Source: Pseudocercospora fijiensis CIRAD86 | Taxonomy: Eukaryota; Ascomycota; Dothideomycetes; Mycosphaerellales; Mycosphaerellaceae | Reading direction: 5' to 3' | Assembly: GCF_000340215.1 (NCBI RefSeq) | Contig: NW_006921534.1 | Span: 806,001-870,000 of the forward strand | DNA: 64,000 nucleotides | Shown: positions 46,000 through 57,896 of the stretch, piece by piece | How the letters are laid out: every line of letters starts with the position of its first letter | Position numbering within the stretch: the first letter of the stretch is position 1 | Notes under the pieces: generated by a model | Database searches by the model: none | Seen by the model: only the letters and a program-made list of their open reading frames with translations | What the model was told of the DNA's origin: nothing | Position numbers and translations under genes: made by a program

Positions 46000-47605
46000 G
46001 GGTAGGTGCGACGCTATTTAAGTTAAATGCATCTTACACGCTAATTCTAGAAGACAGTCGGCTATTTTCGCTATTCTAGAACGCAGCTAGATAGAATATT
46101 AGCTTTATAGTGTAAAGACTAGCTAATCTAGCTCTTTATCTAATTAATAAGATTATTACGCCTCTCGGGATAGCGTAGGGCGAGCTGCCTGCCGCGCTAA
46201 TAACAGCCTATCCCGCGAGAATTAGCTTTAAGACCCTCTAAAGGCAGGCTTACTTGCGGTAATCGTAGGTAGATAGATAAAGTCTTATATACATATACTA
46301 CGTATAAATAGGCATAGGCATAGGCACGGGCATGCGTTAGCGATGTAAAGACTAGTATATAAGGCCGTATACTATACTTTGCCGGAAGGTTAAGACTACT
46401 AAGAAATAGAGGAACCCTACTAACTTTTTACTAGTAAATCGTGTATTTCGTCCTCTAGTTAGCCTATTGCAATACTACGCGCGAAAATAGTGTTTATATT
46501 AATAGTATAGCCGTTAAATATATAGTCCGAGGTATTGTTATTAGTATTCTAGCTATTCTAGCTCTTCTACGCCGTACGAGCCCTTCCTACGCCCTTGCCT
46601 ACCTCGACTACGCGACTCGCTAAGTATTATTTTAACGCCGGTTATAAAGTAATAGATATTATATTAAAGATAGATATAAGCCGGTCGACGGTGTTTTAAT
46701 AGAAGTACTATTATAGCCTCTTTAGAGAGGTATTCTTACCGTTAGAGAGGTTTAAATCGAGTTACAAGAGGAAGATTATAAAGGAGATAGAAATCTACCT
46801 CCTTAAGTACTTATCGATACGGCCGGAGGTATATCTCGAGGAGTTATATACTACGCTATATAATCGCTTCGAAATTAAGGTAGATCTAGCTATAATATAG
46901 AAGTACCTTTACAGGCTCGGTTAGACTCGTAAAGCGGCGCATAAGATCGCGAAGGAACGTAGTACGCTAGCGATAGCCGCCTAGTATACAAAGAGCTAGA
47001 AATAGCCAGTAGATAAGTTAGTATTTATCGACGAGACTACCTCTAATAAGAAGAGTAGATATCGCAAGTTCAGATAGTCTCCGAAGGGTATAGATTGCCA
47101 CAATTACTAGTACACGCAACGGCAAGAGCGAATATTAGTACTTCTAGCACTTATAATCTATAGATATCTACCCTATACGCTCTATATCTAAGGCGCTATT
47201 AATTAAGTTATATTCGACGACTAGCTCGAGAATAAAGTACTGCCGCTTCTTAGTAAGAATATAATTATTATAATAGACAACGCTTTAGTCTACTATAGCG
47301 AAAAGGTTAAGTCGGTAATCTTAGCTACTAGATACACTTTTAAGCACTTACCGCCACACTCTCCTAACTTAAATTCTATCGAACAGACCTTCGTACCACT
47401 TAAGAAATAGCTTAAGAAGAACAGAGATCCTATAGCCAACTTCGAGACCTTCTAAGAGTTCCTTATATAGGCTTTTAACTACGTTAGAAAGATAGATATA
47501 ACTAGATTATTTAAGTATAGCGGATATAACGTATACGGCTTTAAAGCGGAGGTTTAGCTAGAGGAAAGCTAGCTTACTAGCCAATTCGACTCGCTTTAAA
47601 TCTAA
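46000..47605 (+). mobile_element. Tc1/mariner (IS630-type) DNA transposon
   Basis: Transposase similarity is on the plus strand. Terminal inverted repeats could not be identified with confidence, and the right end is disturbed by LINE-B, inserted just after the gene. The limits given are approximate. An inverted pair (CTCGGGATAG at about 46,166 and CTATCCCGCGAG at about 46,208) may be part of the left region. Confidence 0.5.
46560..47599 (+). pseudogene. IS630-type transposase remnant (DDE_3)
   Basis: Cut-and-paste transposase with a DD34E-type core. Reading through RIP stops, LVFIDETTSNKKSRYRKF at about 47,020-47,075 carries the first Asp. NIIIIIDNALVYYSEKVKS at about 47,260-47,310 carries the second (the usual form is DNASIHHS). 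HLPPHSPNLNSIEQTFVPLK at about 47,347-47,406 carries the catalytic Glu. A helix-turn-helix-like N-terminus reads KIIKEIEIYLLKYLSIRPEV. The gene ends FDSL and TAA at 47,597-47,599. Around ten in-frame TAG codons replace Gln or Trp. Confidence 0.75.
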
Positions 47606-47620
47606 CTATATAATACTACT
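47606..47620. repeat. LINE-B target site duplication, left copy
   Basis: CTATATAATACTACT, matched by CTATATAACACTACT at 52,525-52,539 with one C/T change. Confidence 0.75.
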
Positions 47621-47699
47621 ATAGTCGGTCGGATCGATATAACTAGTAGAGACAGAGGAATAGCAGCGAACAATCAGAGACGAAGGGAAGACAGTTAAG

Positions 47700-48930
47700 A
47701 AGGAAGGGAGGACGAATAGAAAGCACTATATACTAGGGTAGAGGAGGTACTAAAGGCGGAAGATAGAAGAACCCCTAAGAGGGCATATAGGATAATAATC
47801 TTAGAACTCCTTAGAGGACTAAAAGCAATCTACAACTAGGCAAGCTACGTAATTACAAAGGTAGCTAATACAGTCGCAGCAAAGATTACGAAGAGACAAC
47901 AGGAGACAAGCCTAAACTACCGCACCTAGGTAGTAGTAGCTAGTTAGGAGGCGCTAAAACCCCCGAGGACAGTAGTTAGAGTCTATATTACGGACCTATA
48001 GGAGCAAAAGGAAATCTAAGGACTTATAGGGAAAGAGATTATAGAAAGAATTGTAGTTAAAGAGGTAATTAGGGCTAGGAACGAAGGTAAAGGGGTAATT
48101 AAGCTGTTTATAGCACAAGAGTAGGACAAGAAGAAGCTAGAAACACAAAAAGAATAGACAACTAAGATAGGGAAAACAGTAAAGGTCTCCTAATAGCAAT
48201 TTATAATTATAGCCTATAGTATAATAAGAAGCTTTAAGGAAGAACAGGATATTAAGAGCCTATAGAGACAAAACCAAGCTATATACCTAGGCCTAAAGAT
48301 TACAAAAGTAGCATAGATTAAAAGGAAAATCGAAGAGACTAAGAAGTAGTCTTCCCTAATTATCTAGGTAGGGAGTGTAGAGTAAGCTAATATAGTACTA
48401 GACTAGGGGTTGTTCTAGGACTTCGAAAGATTAGAAACAGAGATATATAGAAGCAACTATAGGATAATACAGTGCTTCAAATATCAATACTATAGATACT
48501 TAGTAGCTAAGTATACAAAGACAACTAATACCTGCTCCTATTATATAGGGGATTACTAGGTCAAAGAATGTAAAGTATATAAGGGAGAAGCAAGATGTAC
48601 ATACTATACTAAAAGACACCCCTCTTAGGCGAAGGAATGCCTAGTAAGAATATAGGCAGCTAGGAAGGCAAAGGAAGCTAGAATTAATATACTAAAAAGA
48701 TACACAACAAGCTAGGGCAGCTAGGTGCAGAAGCAACCTAGCTAAGTGCTACAAAAGAGGTCTAGATAAGATAATAGGTTCACATTTAGGGCCTTACTAG
48801 TATAAGAGAGTCACTAGCAACTAGAGAGACTAAGATACCTTAATATTATAGGGAAGGAAGCAGGGCAGACAAAGCTTAGTTAAATGTTAGTCTAAAGCGA
48901 GGGAAGACTAAAGGAAAACTTATAGGGAAA
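47700..48930 (+). pseudogene. LINE-B ORF1 with three zinc knuckles
   Basis: RNA-binding Gag-like protein of the LINE. An Arg/Lys/Glu-rich first part is followed at about 48,474-48,650 by CFKYQYYRYLVAKYTK, TCSYYIGDYQVKEC and CTYYTKRHPSQAKECL. These are three CCHC-type knuckles in which several Cys codons (TGC/TGT) have become Tyr (TAC/TAT). The knuckles lie about 300 bp before the endonuclease of ORF2, as in Tad1-type elements. Many TAG codons interrupt it. Confidence 0.7.
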
Positions 48931-48939
48931 TGATATAGA

Positions 48940-51900
48940 TAAAACCTAATAAACATTGCAACATTACTGAATATTATACAGTACAATATCAATAAGAGCA
49001 AAGACAAGGTATAGAGGAGCTTCCTTTAAGTTCTAAACCTAAAAGAACATTACATTATTGCAATCTAAGAGCCTTAGCTTAACCTACATATAAAGAGACT
49101 AGCAACAGTTAAGGACCTAAGATACTACCTAATTATCTACAACTAGGGAGCCCTAAGGATATACATCTACATTAGCAAGGAGATAGATATAGAAACCTAG
49201 TAGGCTATACTATAGGAGGATAGGGACCTAACATTAATTCAAGTAGAGACATCCTAAGGTACACTCTAAGTCTACTATATATACAACCTACTACTAGACT
49301 CAAGAAGCAGTACCTAACTAAAAACCCTAGAAAGACTACCTAGAGTTATCTAGGGGAATACCTACTAAATCCTACTTAGGGATTTCAACCTCTACTACCC
49401 CCTCTAGGGCTTAGACTTTACCCTAGCTTACTACTTCCTAGTAGGAAGACTAATTGACATATTAGAGAGAGAAGGAATAGAAATTGTTACCCTAAAAGGA
49501 CTAATTACTTAGGAGGCAAGAGGAAGCAGCAGTATACTAGACCTATGCTTTATATTATATTAGATTAGGAACAGGATTACAAGATATAGGGTTAACTAGG
49601 AACTAGAAGAATCATTAGACTACTTCCCGGTATAGATTAAGCTAAATGTCTAAGCTAATTAGGAAAGGGAACTAGAGGAGAAGCTTAACTAGAAAGGTGC
49701 CTAATAGGGCAGGATTAGGGAGGAACTAGAAAGGGACCTAAAACTAGAGGAACTCTTAACAAAGCACCTACTAAGGCTAGAGGATATTAACAAGGCAGTA
49801 GAAGAACTAATAGGAATCCTAAGACAGGTAGCTAGAAAGCATACCCTAGTAAAGAAACATTCACTATACTAGCAACTATACTAGACTAGTAAGTATATAA
49901 GGAAGGTTAAAGTAGTAAGGAAAGCTAGGAGGTAGTAGATACAAACCTACTCCTAGGAAGTATAGGACAACTATAACAAAGCCTGCTAGGAAAAGAAGAT
50001 CTAGATTAAGAAAGACAAGATATAAGAATAGAGATCTATAATAGGAATAATTACAAAGAAACTAGAGGAGATATAGAGGATAGCTAAATAGGCAAGGAGA
50101 CCTAAATAGGATAAGGACATGCTACTACAATTCCCGGACATTATAGACCAACAAGGATAAATACAGACTATAATAGAAGGGAAAGTAAGAGCCCTAGGCT
50201 AACACTTCTTCTATAGAAAAGTATAAGCAGACCTATTAGATATAAAGGAGAAAGAACAAGAGACTCTACTACTAGGCATACTAAGAGACACCTAGGTTAA
50301 ACCCGAAACTATTAAAAGGATCCTAAAGAAAATTCCAAGTAATAAGGCACTAGGAGAAGACAAGATCCACAACAAACTTCTAAAAGCATATAGGAAGGGG
50401 CTTACCCTAGTACTAGCTAATATCTTTTTATAAAGCCTAGCACTAGGACACTACCTAAGACTATTTAGGAAGTCCCTAATAGTAGTGCTAAGGAAGCCCT
50501 AGAAGGAAGACTATATACAGCTTAAGGCCTATAGACTAATAGCCCTACTTAATACAATAGGCAAGGTGCTAGAAAAAATTGTCGCTAAAAGGCTAACAAC
50601 CTTTACCGAGGAAAGGAACATCCTTCCTAAAGGTTAGATAGGAGGAAGAAAGAAGAGGTTAACACTAATAGCTATAGAACTAATTACAGAACAGATTAAG
50701 CATATCTAGTACTATAGTTAAAACTAAATAGCAACCCTCCTCTCCCTTAACATCTTAGGAGCCTTTAACAATGTCTCCTATAAAAGGCTCCTATATATAC
50801 TTAAACAGAAGGCTATACTAAACTAGATAGTCTAATTTATCTAGTCCTTCCTATAGGAAAGATTAATATAGCTCATTCTAGGCAAATTCAAATTAGACCT
50901 AATGCTAACTAAAAAGGGAATCCCCTAAGGATTAATACTCTCCCTAATCCTCTTCCTTATCTTTATAGTAGACCTACTCCTACTCCTAGAATTAAAAAAC
51001 ACATTAGCATTAGGGTTTATAGATAATACAAACATCCTAGCCTAGTCTAAGATAACAGAAACTAACTGCAAGATCCTAGAAGAGAAGCACTAGGAGTGTG
51101 AAAAATAGGCAAGGAGGTACGGAGCAAAATTCGCCCTAGAAAAGTACTAGCTTATCTACTTTAGTAAGGCTAAATCAACCTATAATATAAAGCAATCAAT
51201 TACTATCTAAGGCTTTGAAACCCAACTATTAGTAGAGCTCAGGGTACTAGGGATCTAGCTAGACCTAAAACTAAATTAGGGACTATAAGTAAAGAAGGCA
51301 AAGCAGAGAGCAGATGCTAATATGCAATCTATTAATAGGCTTACAGCATCTATATAGGGGGCTATATTCGAGAAAGCTAAAGTTATATACAAAGCAATTA
51401 TTAAGCCAGCAATACTATATAGAGCACAGATATAGACAGCCTAGGAGAAAACACTAAAGAGGATTAAGCAACTAGTTAGTAGGTCCTAAACCTAAAGCCT
51501 AAAGAAAATCCTAGGAGTATATAAAACTATACTAACAAGGGTAGTGGAAATAGAATTAGGGATCCTACTAGTCAAACAATACTTTAAGGGACTAAGACAC
51601 TAATATACAGCAAAGACAATAGAATACCTAGCCTAATAGACTATCTAAAAGGCACTAGATAAGATAAAAACCTAGTGCATTAGGACTAGGAGGCGAGACA
51701 GACTATAAATAACTCCCTAGAAAGTCAAAGACCTAGAGTAATATAGAGTCTTAATAAGAGAAATGCTAGAGAAAGAGCTCTAGGGACTAAATACAAGGCT
51801 AAAGGAAGACAAGCTAAAGGGAGAGAAACAAAGCCTAACAGAATCAATTGCTAGACACCTATAGGAGTAGGAATAGAATAAAACACAAGTTAGACTAGGA

Positions 51901-52330
51901 ACCCTAAAGGCACTAATCAAATTTGGTAAATATAACTACTAGCTCTATAAGGACCTAAACAGGGCCGAGGCAAGCCTAGCTATCTAAATCAGATCTGAAC
52001 ACATTAGACTTAGATCTTACCTATATAGAAGAAACGTCCTAGGAATTGAAAGCAGAGCTTACTAATATAGCTACTAATCTTAGAACCCTAAGTATATACT
52101 ACTAGTCTGCCCTTAATAGTTAGAAGGCAGAAGTAATTAGAGACTAAAAGCAATAGAAAGGGAATACGACAAGCTAATCTAGAGCAAAGAAGACCTAAAG
52201 AGGATAGTAAAGTAGATTATCAAACAGGGATTTATATAACAATTCGCACTAGTAAGGGAAACTAAGGAGTAGATAAGAAGGAGGGAAGAAGAGGGGGAAA
52301 GAAGGGCAGGGTAGCAGGCAAGGTAGTTAG
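48940..52330 (+). pseudogene. LINE-B ORF2: endonuclease and reverse transcriptase
   Basis: The endonuclease start reads LQYNINKSKDKVQRSFLQVL and then YIIAIQEPQLN at about 48,980-49,090. Further blocks include LLRDFNLYYPLQ, matching the GDFN(A/L)HH block. RT begins at about 50,250. KAYRLIALLNTIGKVLEKI at about 50,520-50,580 and GIPQGLILSLILFLIF at about 50,920-50,965 are RT blocks. GFIDNTNILAQS at about 51,015-51,050 is the active-site box (usually DD), with the second Asp changed to Asn. A long Lys/Glu-rich C-terminal part follows, with Cys/His positions at about 52,100 (ILLVCPQQLE). Confidence 0.78.
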
Positions 52331-52524
52331 AGGGTAATAACTATAACACTAGTATACCCTAGAGGAAGGAAAACAAGGAAACGAGGAAGATTAATACTTA
52401 TAAATAGGACAGGAGGGAGGTTTTTACTAACCAAGTTAGTTTCCTACCCAAAACAATATATAGAAACAGACCTGCATAGGCCGAAAGGCACTACAATAGG
52501 CAAATGAAATATCTATCTATCTAT

Positions 52525-52539
52525 CTATATAACACTACT
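52525..52539. repeat. LINE-B target site duplication, right copy
   Basis: CTATATAACACTACT, directly after the ATCT repeat tail. Confidence 0.75.
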
Positions 52540-52543
52540 AATA

Positions 52544-52572
52544 TATCTTAATATTAGCAGAATATTAAGATA
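52544..52572. repeat. Perfect hairpin, 12-bp arms
   Basis: TATCTTAATATT, loop AGCAG, AATATTAAGATA. It lies just right of LINE-B. It could be part of the disturbed right end of the IS630-type transposon or a transcription-stop hairpin. No further evidence. Confidence 0.6.
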
Positions 52573-52639
52573 ATATGTATCTAAAGCTCCGCTATTAATT
52601 TTATATATATAACTAGTATAGTATTAGTATAACAAAAGT

Positions 52640-54530
52640 AAGAATATTATAGTGCGTACTGCTAAGCTTTATATGTCTCCTCCGCTTTTACCTCTAAGAA
52701 TACCGCCGGAAAGCACTCTCGAAGTAACGATAATAATAGCGATATATATAGCGGAGCAATTATTAAGCTATTTCATTCGCTATTCTTAATTAAACGCCTA
52801 ACAAAGCTAAAATAATAAGAACGACCGTTACTCTATTATAAATATCGTTATTATATTAGTTTCTCTAAGCTAGCTTTTCCTTCTAAAAGCGCTTAAAACA
52901 GTTACGCAACGTGCCTAAGTTACCCTTATAGAAGCTAAGCTCCTTCTATTCTCGTATAGAAAGTTAATATAACTAATTATAGTTATATCGTTTAGTTAAA
53001 AAGTGCGCTTCTATCTTTAAGAGCTATTCCTTGTCCTTAGTATCCTTCTATTCGTGCTATATCGCTGCCTATTAAAAGAACTATCTTAGTAGACTTCTTA
53101 GCGGTATATTAAGTTACTTAGCAATATGCTTTAGAACAGGTAACTCTTATTATATAGGCTAAGCTTCTTAGACCTGAGTGACAACGCCTAGCTTCTAGTT
53201 AACTAGATTAAATATAGTCTAGATTAGATTAGCGTAATCTATAGCTAGCTACGGAGGTAGATAACTTATAGGCATAGAGCGAGCTCTTGCTAGTATCTAT
53301 AATTAAAATAGCTCCTTTAAGGCTGTAAGTAGACTGTTTAGTTTACGAGATTGTATCTTCTCTTTATACTGCTATATGTTAGCGAAGACACTATACGGCG
53401 GTTGCTTAAGAGTCGCTCCTTCTTACTTTATAGCAAGAGCGTAAGACTATAGCTTTATTGCCTCGCTATAGAACTAGTAATAATTGCGAGGGATATCTAG
53501 AAGACCTTTAGGTCTATAGTAGTAAGCGCTATAGTTCTCGTAGCTAGAGAGGGTATATATATAGTTAGTAAGTAGCTTAGTCGTATAATTGCCCTCCTTC
53601 CGCTCCTTAGTAATAAAGGTAATACTAGCGATATTCTACTACTAATCGTTTAGCTTTAGTTTACTAACTTTAAGGATAGCTAAAGATCTAGCATCCTTCG
53701 TAGTAGTCTTAAACTTAATATTAATATTAATCTTGTCTCTAGCATCGTTTATTAACTCTACGGCGTAGTCGAGAGCCTTGTTATAATCGTCCGCTATATA
53801 AGAAATTAGTATACTCGTAACTCGAGATAAGCGGATATAGCCGCTAGGTAGGTACGAGCGATAGTAAGAATATCGTTACCTTACCTTTCTTCTAACTCTA
53901 CTTAAACTAGTTACTCTTTAGTACTTTAAACGCGGATACGATTAATGTATAGTTAACGATACAGAGCTACTTCTTCTACGCTTCTTCGTTAGCCTACTAC
54001 CTAATAGTACGTATCTTCGGTATACTAAGTACTAGCGCTAGTGTAGTTATAGTTCTCGAAAGCTAACTTATTATTACTAGCAAGAAGGCGCTAGGTTTAC
54101 TTGTATTCTAGGTTCTTACGAGGGTTATAAGATAGCGTAGATAATATCTTCCTTATTTGCCTACTAACCGTTAACTGGGCGCCGCGCCTGGATGCCTCTC
54201 GTAGGCGAGATATTAGCTAAACGCGCTAACTTACCGACCTTAACTTCGCTAGCGACCTTATCTTCTGCTACTATAGCGGTATTATCGACCTGGCAGTCCT
54301 TCTACGCCGCGGCCTCGAATACCGGTATATTATTAAACTTCCTCTGCTACGCCGTCTTCTACTTTACGCTGCTACTAGCCTTCTTCCTATCCTTCGACTT
54401 AATAGGCGACTCGCGCCGCTTAGCAGCTTTCTTATACGCCGGCAGGTCCTTCGATACTAGCTTTCTTAATCGAGACGCGCGTACCTCCGCTATAGCGTAG
54501 TATTCGAGATACAGGCGCTATAAATTAGTC
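52640..54530 (-). pseudogene. Unidentified RIP-degraded coding region
   Basis: The minus-strand reading has long stretches without stops other than TAA/TAG. The first part (about 54,200-54,520) is rich in Lys, Arg, Ser and Ala (KLVSKDLPAYKKAAKRRES). The middle (about 53,400-53,850) includes ALDYAVELINDARDKININ and ITFITKERKEGNYTTKLLTN, and the last part is Gln/Leu-rich and probably helical. The frame changes at about 54,050 and again at about 53,850, suggesting introns or indels. I recognise no family. It may be an unlisted transposon gene or a duplicated host gene hit by RIP. Confidence 0.4.
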
Positions 54531-55963
54531 GCTATAGACGTAGCTGTAAGAATACGACTATAAGAAGGGTGTATTAGTAGGCAGATAGGGTAGTAGTCGG
54601 TATAAGTAGTATTCGATAAGGATCTAGGAGGAGAGGGAGGAAGGTAGGAGAGTTAGCCTAACGCTAAGCGCTAAGCCCTGCCTAGGGTATTAGGACCCTA
54701 GCTTTACTTGGCCTAGTTACATGCTAATTACGTATAGCCTCTTTAGCCCTAATATACGCTTCCCTTCTAAAGGCCGCGCCCTCGTAGCCTTTCTATATTC
54801 TAATCTCGACCTCTATTACTACTAACTTAGCAAATCTAATAAGCCGCTTAGCCGCGCTAAATTAAACACTTAACTACCTAATTATATAACTATATTAAAC
54901 CTTACCTTCTAACGCTATATTTAACTCTAACTGCGCTATCCTTATATATAATAAAGTAATATATATCTATAAGAATTAAGGGCTATCGACTAATTATAAT
55001 ACGAGCGCGCCTTCCCTACTATAATAGGTAGGCGTACGAGGTATTGTAGTACTGCCTCCGTTCTAAGTAATATCGTTCCGAGTTCTTTGCGTCTACTCTA
55101 AAAGACCTAGAAATGTCCGCTCCGAGAGATTGTTCTTGTTATTACGAGGGCTATTATTGTTCGTAGTTTCGCTAGCCCTAATTAGTTAGGTTTAGTAGCC
55201 TTTAATTATTAATTAATCTTATCTTTTTAAAAATACAGTTCGTCTAGTTTCTATAGATAAAGGCTATTATAAGTGTAATAGTTAAGGTTCGCCTCGCTTA
55301 AAGGGTCGGAAAGATCGAGGAGTAACCTATTATCCGTAAGATCGACCCTAGCTAGCTTAGCTCTATATTTTTGCTCTTAGTTAGTCCCTTAGTTAGTCTA
55401 TTAGTCGCTTAATCTTTTAAGCCTTAAGCCCTTCGAACGACTTCTTTTAACCTAGTTAGTATAGTGCGTTCCGGCCTTAGATACGTAGTATAGGTAAGGT
55501 TGTTCCTATAGATATAGTAATAATAGCAGCGAGTAAGTAATATTTAATAATAGCGGCGCTAGTCGTCTTAGCGCTAACTTTACCTTACTCCTAATTTCCT
55601 TCTTCGACTAGTAACGCTTTAACTAGTAATATACTCCGTAATACTGTTACTAATATAGCCGTACGCCGTCTTCTAATATACCGCCGGCTCGTACTATAGC
55701 GCTAGTATTATTATTACTAGCACTATTCGCCTATACGCGCGCCGCCTCCGCCGACCGCCTAGGCCTTAGGGCCTTAATAGGACGTAGGAATAAGAGGAAG
55801 CGCTAAGAGAAGGGTCTTATAAGGTACGCTAGTAAAGAGGTAGATCCCTTAAAAGAGTAGGCGGTTAGTTAATAGTTATAGCGCGCTCGTTAATACTCGG
55901 TACGCGTTTACTATAGTAGTATAGTCTTATCTTTGCTAACAATTGCTTACCTCTAATTAGTTA
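54531..55963. other. RIP-mutated region, probably the 3' LTR of gypsy-3 plus flank
   Basis: No convincing coding frame on either strand. The right end (from 55,991 leftwards in the sense of gypsy-3) reads TGCTACCCCCGGGGTGCTAT just after the pol stop region, which suits an LTR start. The other end of that LTR was not found. Confidence 0.35.
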
Positions 55964-55991
55964 GCTAATAGCACCCCGGGGGTAGCATTAG
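55964..55991. repeat. CCCCGGGG palindrome F after gypsy-3 pol
   Basis: GCTAATAGCACCCCGGGGGT followed by AGCATTAG, closely like palindromes A-E of gypsy-2. It lies about 40 bp after the end of the chromodomain reading. Confidence 0.7.
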
Positions 55992-56009
55992 TCCTAGGCT
56001 CTAATAGTA

Positions 56010-57094
56010 ACATTATAGGCCCTTAGCCTTCTTCTTGTTCTTTATACTAGTCTAATATTTATCTAATAGCTTAGTTATATCTTTAAAGGAGGCTTCGGCT
56101 TCCTACGAGTCCTATTTAGGTAAATAGCCTTGCTATCTTAATAGGTATTCCTTCTTGCCTTGCCTAGTCCGATGCTTTAGTATACGCTCTATAGACTATA
56201 GCTCTTTACCGTTAGCTAAGACTTCTTCTAACTTAGTAGGCGCTTTATCGCCTTCGCGCTAGTAGTATAGTTTAAGGAGGGATACGTAGAAGGTGTTATA
56301 GATAGTATAATAAGGAGGAAGCTATAACTAATAGGCCTATACGGAGGAGCCCTTAACTTCTCGAATGCGGAACGGGCTAATATATCTTAGTGCGAGCTTA
56401 GGCCTTATTTTGCTATTAGGTAATAGGTGTTTACGGATGCGGAGGTTCTTCGTGCTAAGTATAACTATATCGCCTTGCTTAAAGGTTATTAGTATATAGT
56501 GCTTATCGTAGTAGGTCTTTTAGTACTCTTAAGCCTTTATTAGCTTCTTAGCTATCTTAGCGTAGATTTCTCGCATCTTCTAGACACGTTCTATTGCCGC
56601 TAGTATCTCTAGTGCTTAACGCGCTTCCCTTTCCTTACGCTCGGCCTCGATCGAGGCAAATAGTTATTATAGCAAAGCGGCGTTTTAGCCTATTATAGCT
56701 ATATATAGTAAAACCTTAGTTAATAAGTGTACGCTATTATTATATACGAATTCTATAGGCTATAGGAGGTCGACCTAGTCCTTAGGGTTCTTATTAATAT
56801 AGCTACGTAGGTACTACTATAGGGTAGTATTCTACCTCTCTATTTAACCGTTAGTCTATAGATAGAAGGCCGTTAATAGCCGATGCTTTAGTCTTAGCTA
56901 TAGGCATATTTCGCTCTAATAGTGCGATATTAGTGTCGATCTACGATTAGACACTATCCCCTTAGGGGTTCCCTAATAGGTATAGAAGATGCTATTCTAT
57001 AGCGCTTCTACTATATTAATAGTAGTCTAATCTCTCCGCGCCGGGATATATCGAGCGCCTTTAGTAAATCGATCTACTATAATAAGAATAGCAT
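56010..57094 (-). pseudogene. gypsy-3 integrase and chromodomain, 5' truncated
   Basis: C-terminal part of a Ty3 chromovirus pol on the minus strand. The integrase core starts at the right edge with AILIIVDRFTKGARYIPA at about 57,040-57,094 and continues with YTYQGTPKGIVSNRRSTL, where the second catalytic Asp appears as Asn. FYLQTNGQIERQNTTLQQYL at about 56,780-56,850 carries the Glu. Near the end, VSLLKLYY, SIERILKHRTRQGKKEYL and GYLPKQDS at about 56,110-56,300 form a chromodomain, which in this clade guides insertion to marked chromatin. The reading is cut at 57,094 by gypsy-4. Confidence 0.78.
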
Positions 57095-57896
57095 TGTTAT
57101 AAACACACCCTAACTTTTACGCTTCTTATCGATAAGGAAGCCGATATAGTCGTGTCTCTCTTAGTAACTCTTCGTAGAACTGTACGACAACTTGTCTACT
57201 AAATCGTCTACTCGTTCCTACTACGACACTTTGTCGTACCCTATCTAGTTACTACTACGAGTACGAGCGCACCGTGCTACGCGAGACGCGCGACGTATCT
57301 ACCCCGACTTTACGACTTCTACGATTCTTACGATATAACGCCTTCTATATAGCACTTAGGTGTTTAGAGTCTGTACCTCCTTACGATTACGATATACGAG
57401 TTACGAGTACGAGCGTTAGATTACGCTTTTACGAACCTGCGTTAAGCGCCGCAAAGTCTTTACGGTTATACGAGGCCTCGCTAGTATTATAATACAATAA
57501 CTAAACTTAGAAGAGCGCGCTAGCCGCTAGTACTATAGACACCTATTACTTCTATACGTCTTCCTATACGTTCGCAACCGACGTAACACTATCGAGTTTA
57601 CTAAAACCTCTAACCGCCGAGTAGTTAAGGACCCGGCAATCGGATCCGCCGTTAAAGTCTAGACGATCTCCTTCGTAGTCGATTACTATATAATTTCTCC
57701 GTCCCTTAACCCCTTACTAAGCCGCTTAGTAGTTACTTAGTTACTTAGTCCCCTCGTTCCCCTACTAAATCGTTTAGTATAGCACTCGTTCTTCCTTTTC
57801 TTCCCTTTATATAATCTCGTAGATCTTCGGACTTCCGACGTACCTCTAACCTATAGCTATAGCTCGACTCTCCGGCTATAGTAAGCTCTTAAGCGT
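57095..57896 (+). other. gypsy-4 5' LTR and leader
   Basis: About 800 bp before gag, with no believable protein. The small open frames here are chance. The boundary between LTR and leader and the primer-binding site were not identified. Confidence 0.45.

Larger units (their letters stand above)
47621..52524 (+). mobile_element. LINE-B: Tad-type non-LTR retrotransposon, 4.9 kb
   Basis: Plus-strand element with ORF1 (zinc knuckles) and ORF2 (endonuclease, RT). It ends in a short ATCT tandem repeat (about 52,509-52,524) and is bounded by a 15-bp target duplication. It appears full length. It lies in the 3' flank of the IS630-type transposon and is therefore younger. Confidence 0.8.

Noticed and set aside
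54192..54500. 102-codon plus-strand frame with hydrophobic stretches, looking like a small membrane protein
   Set aside because: The opposite strand reads as a Lys/Arg-rich protein continuous with the region to the left. The hydrophobic look is the antisense of that coding.
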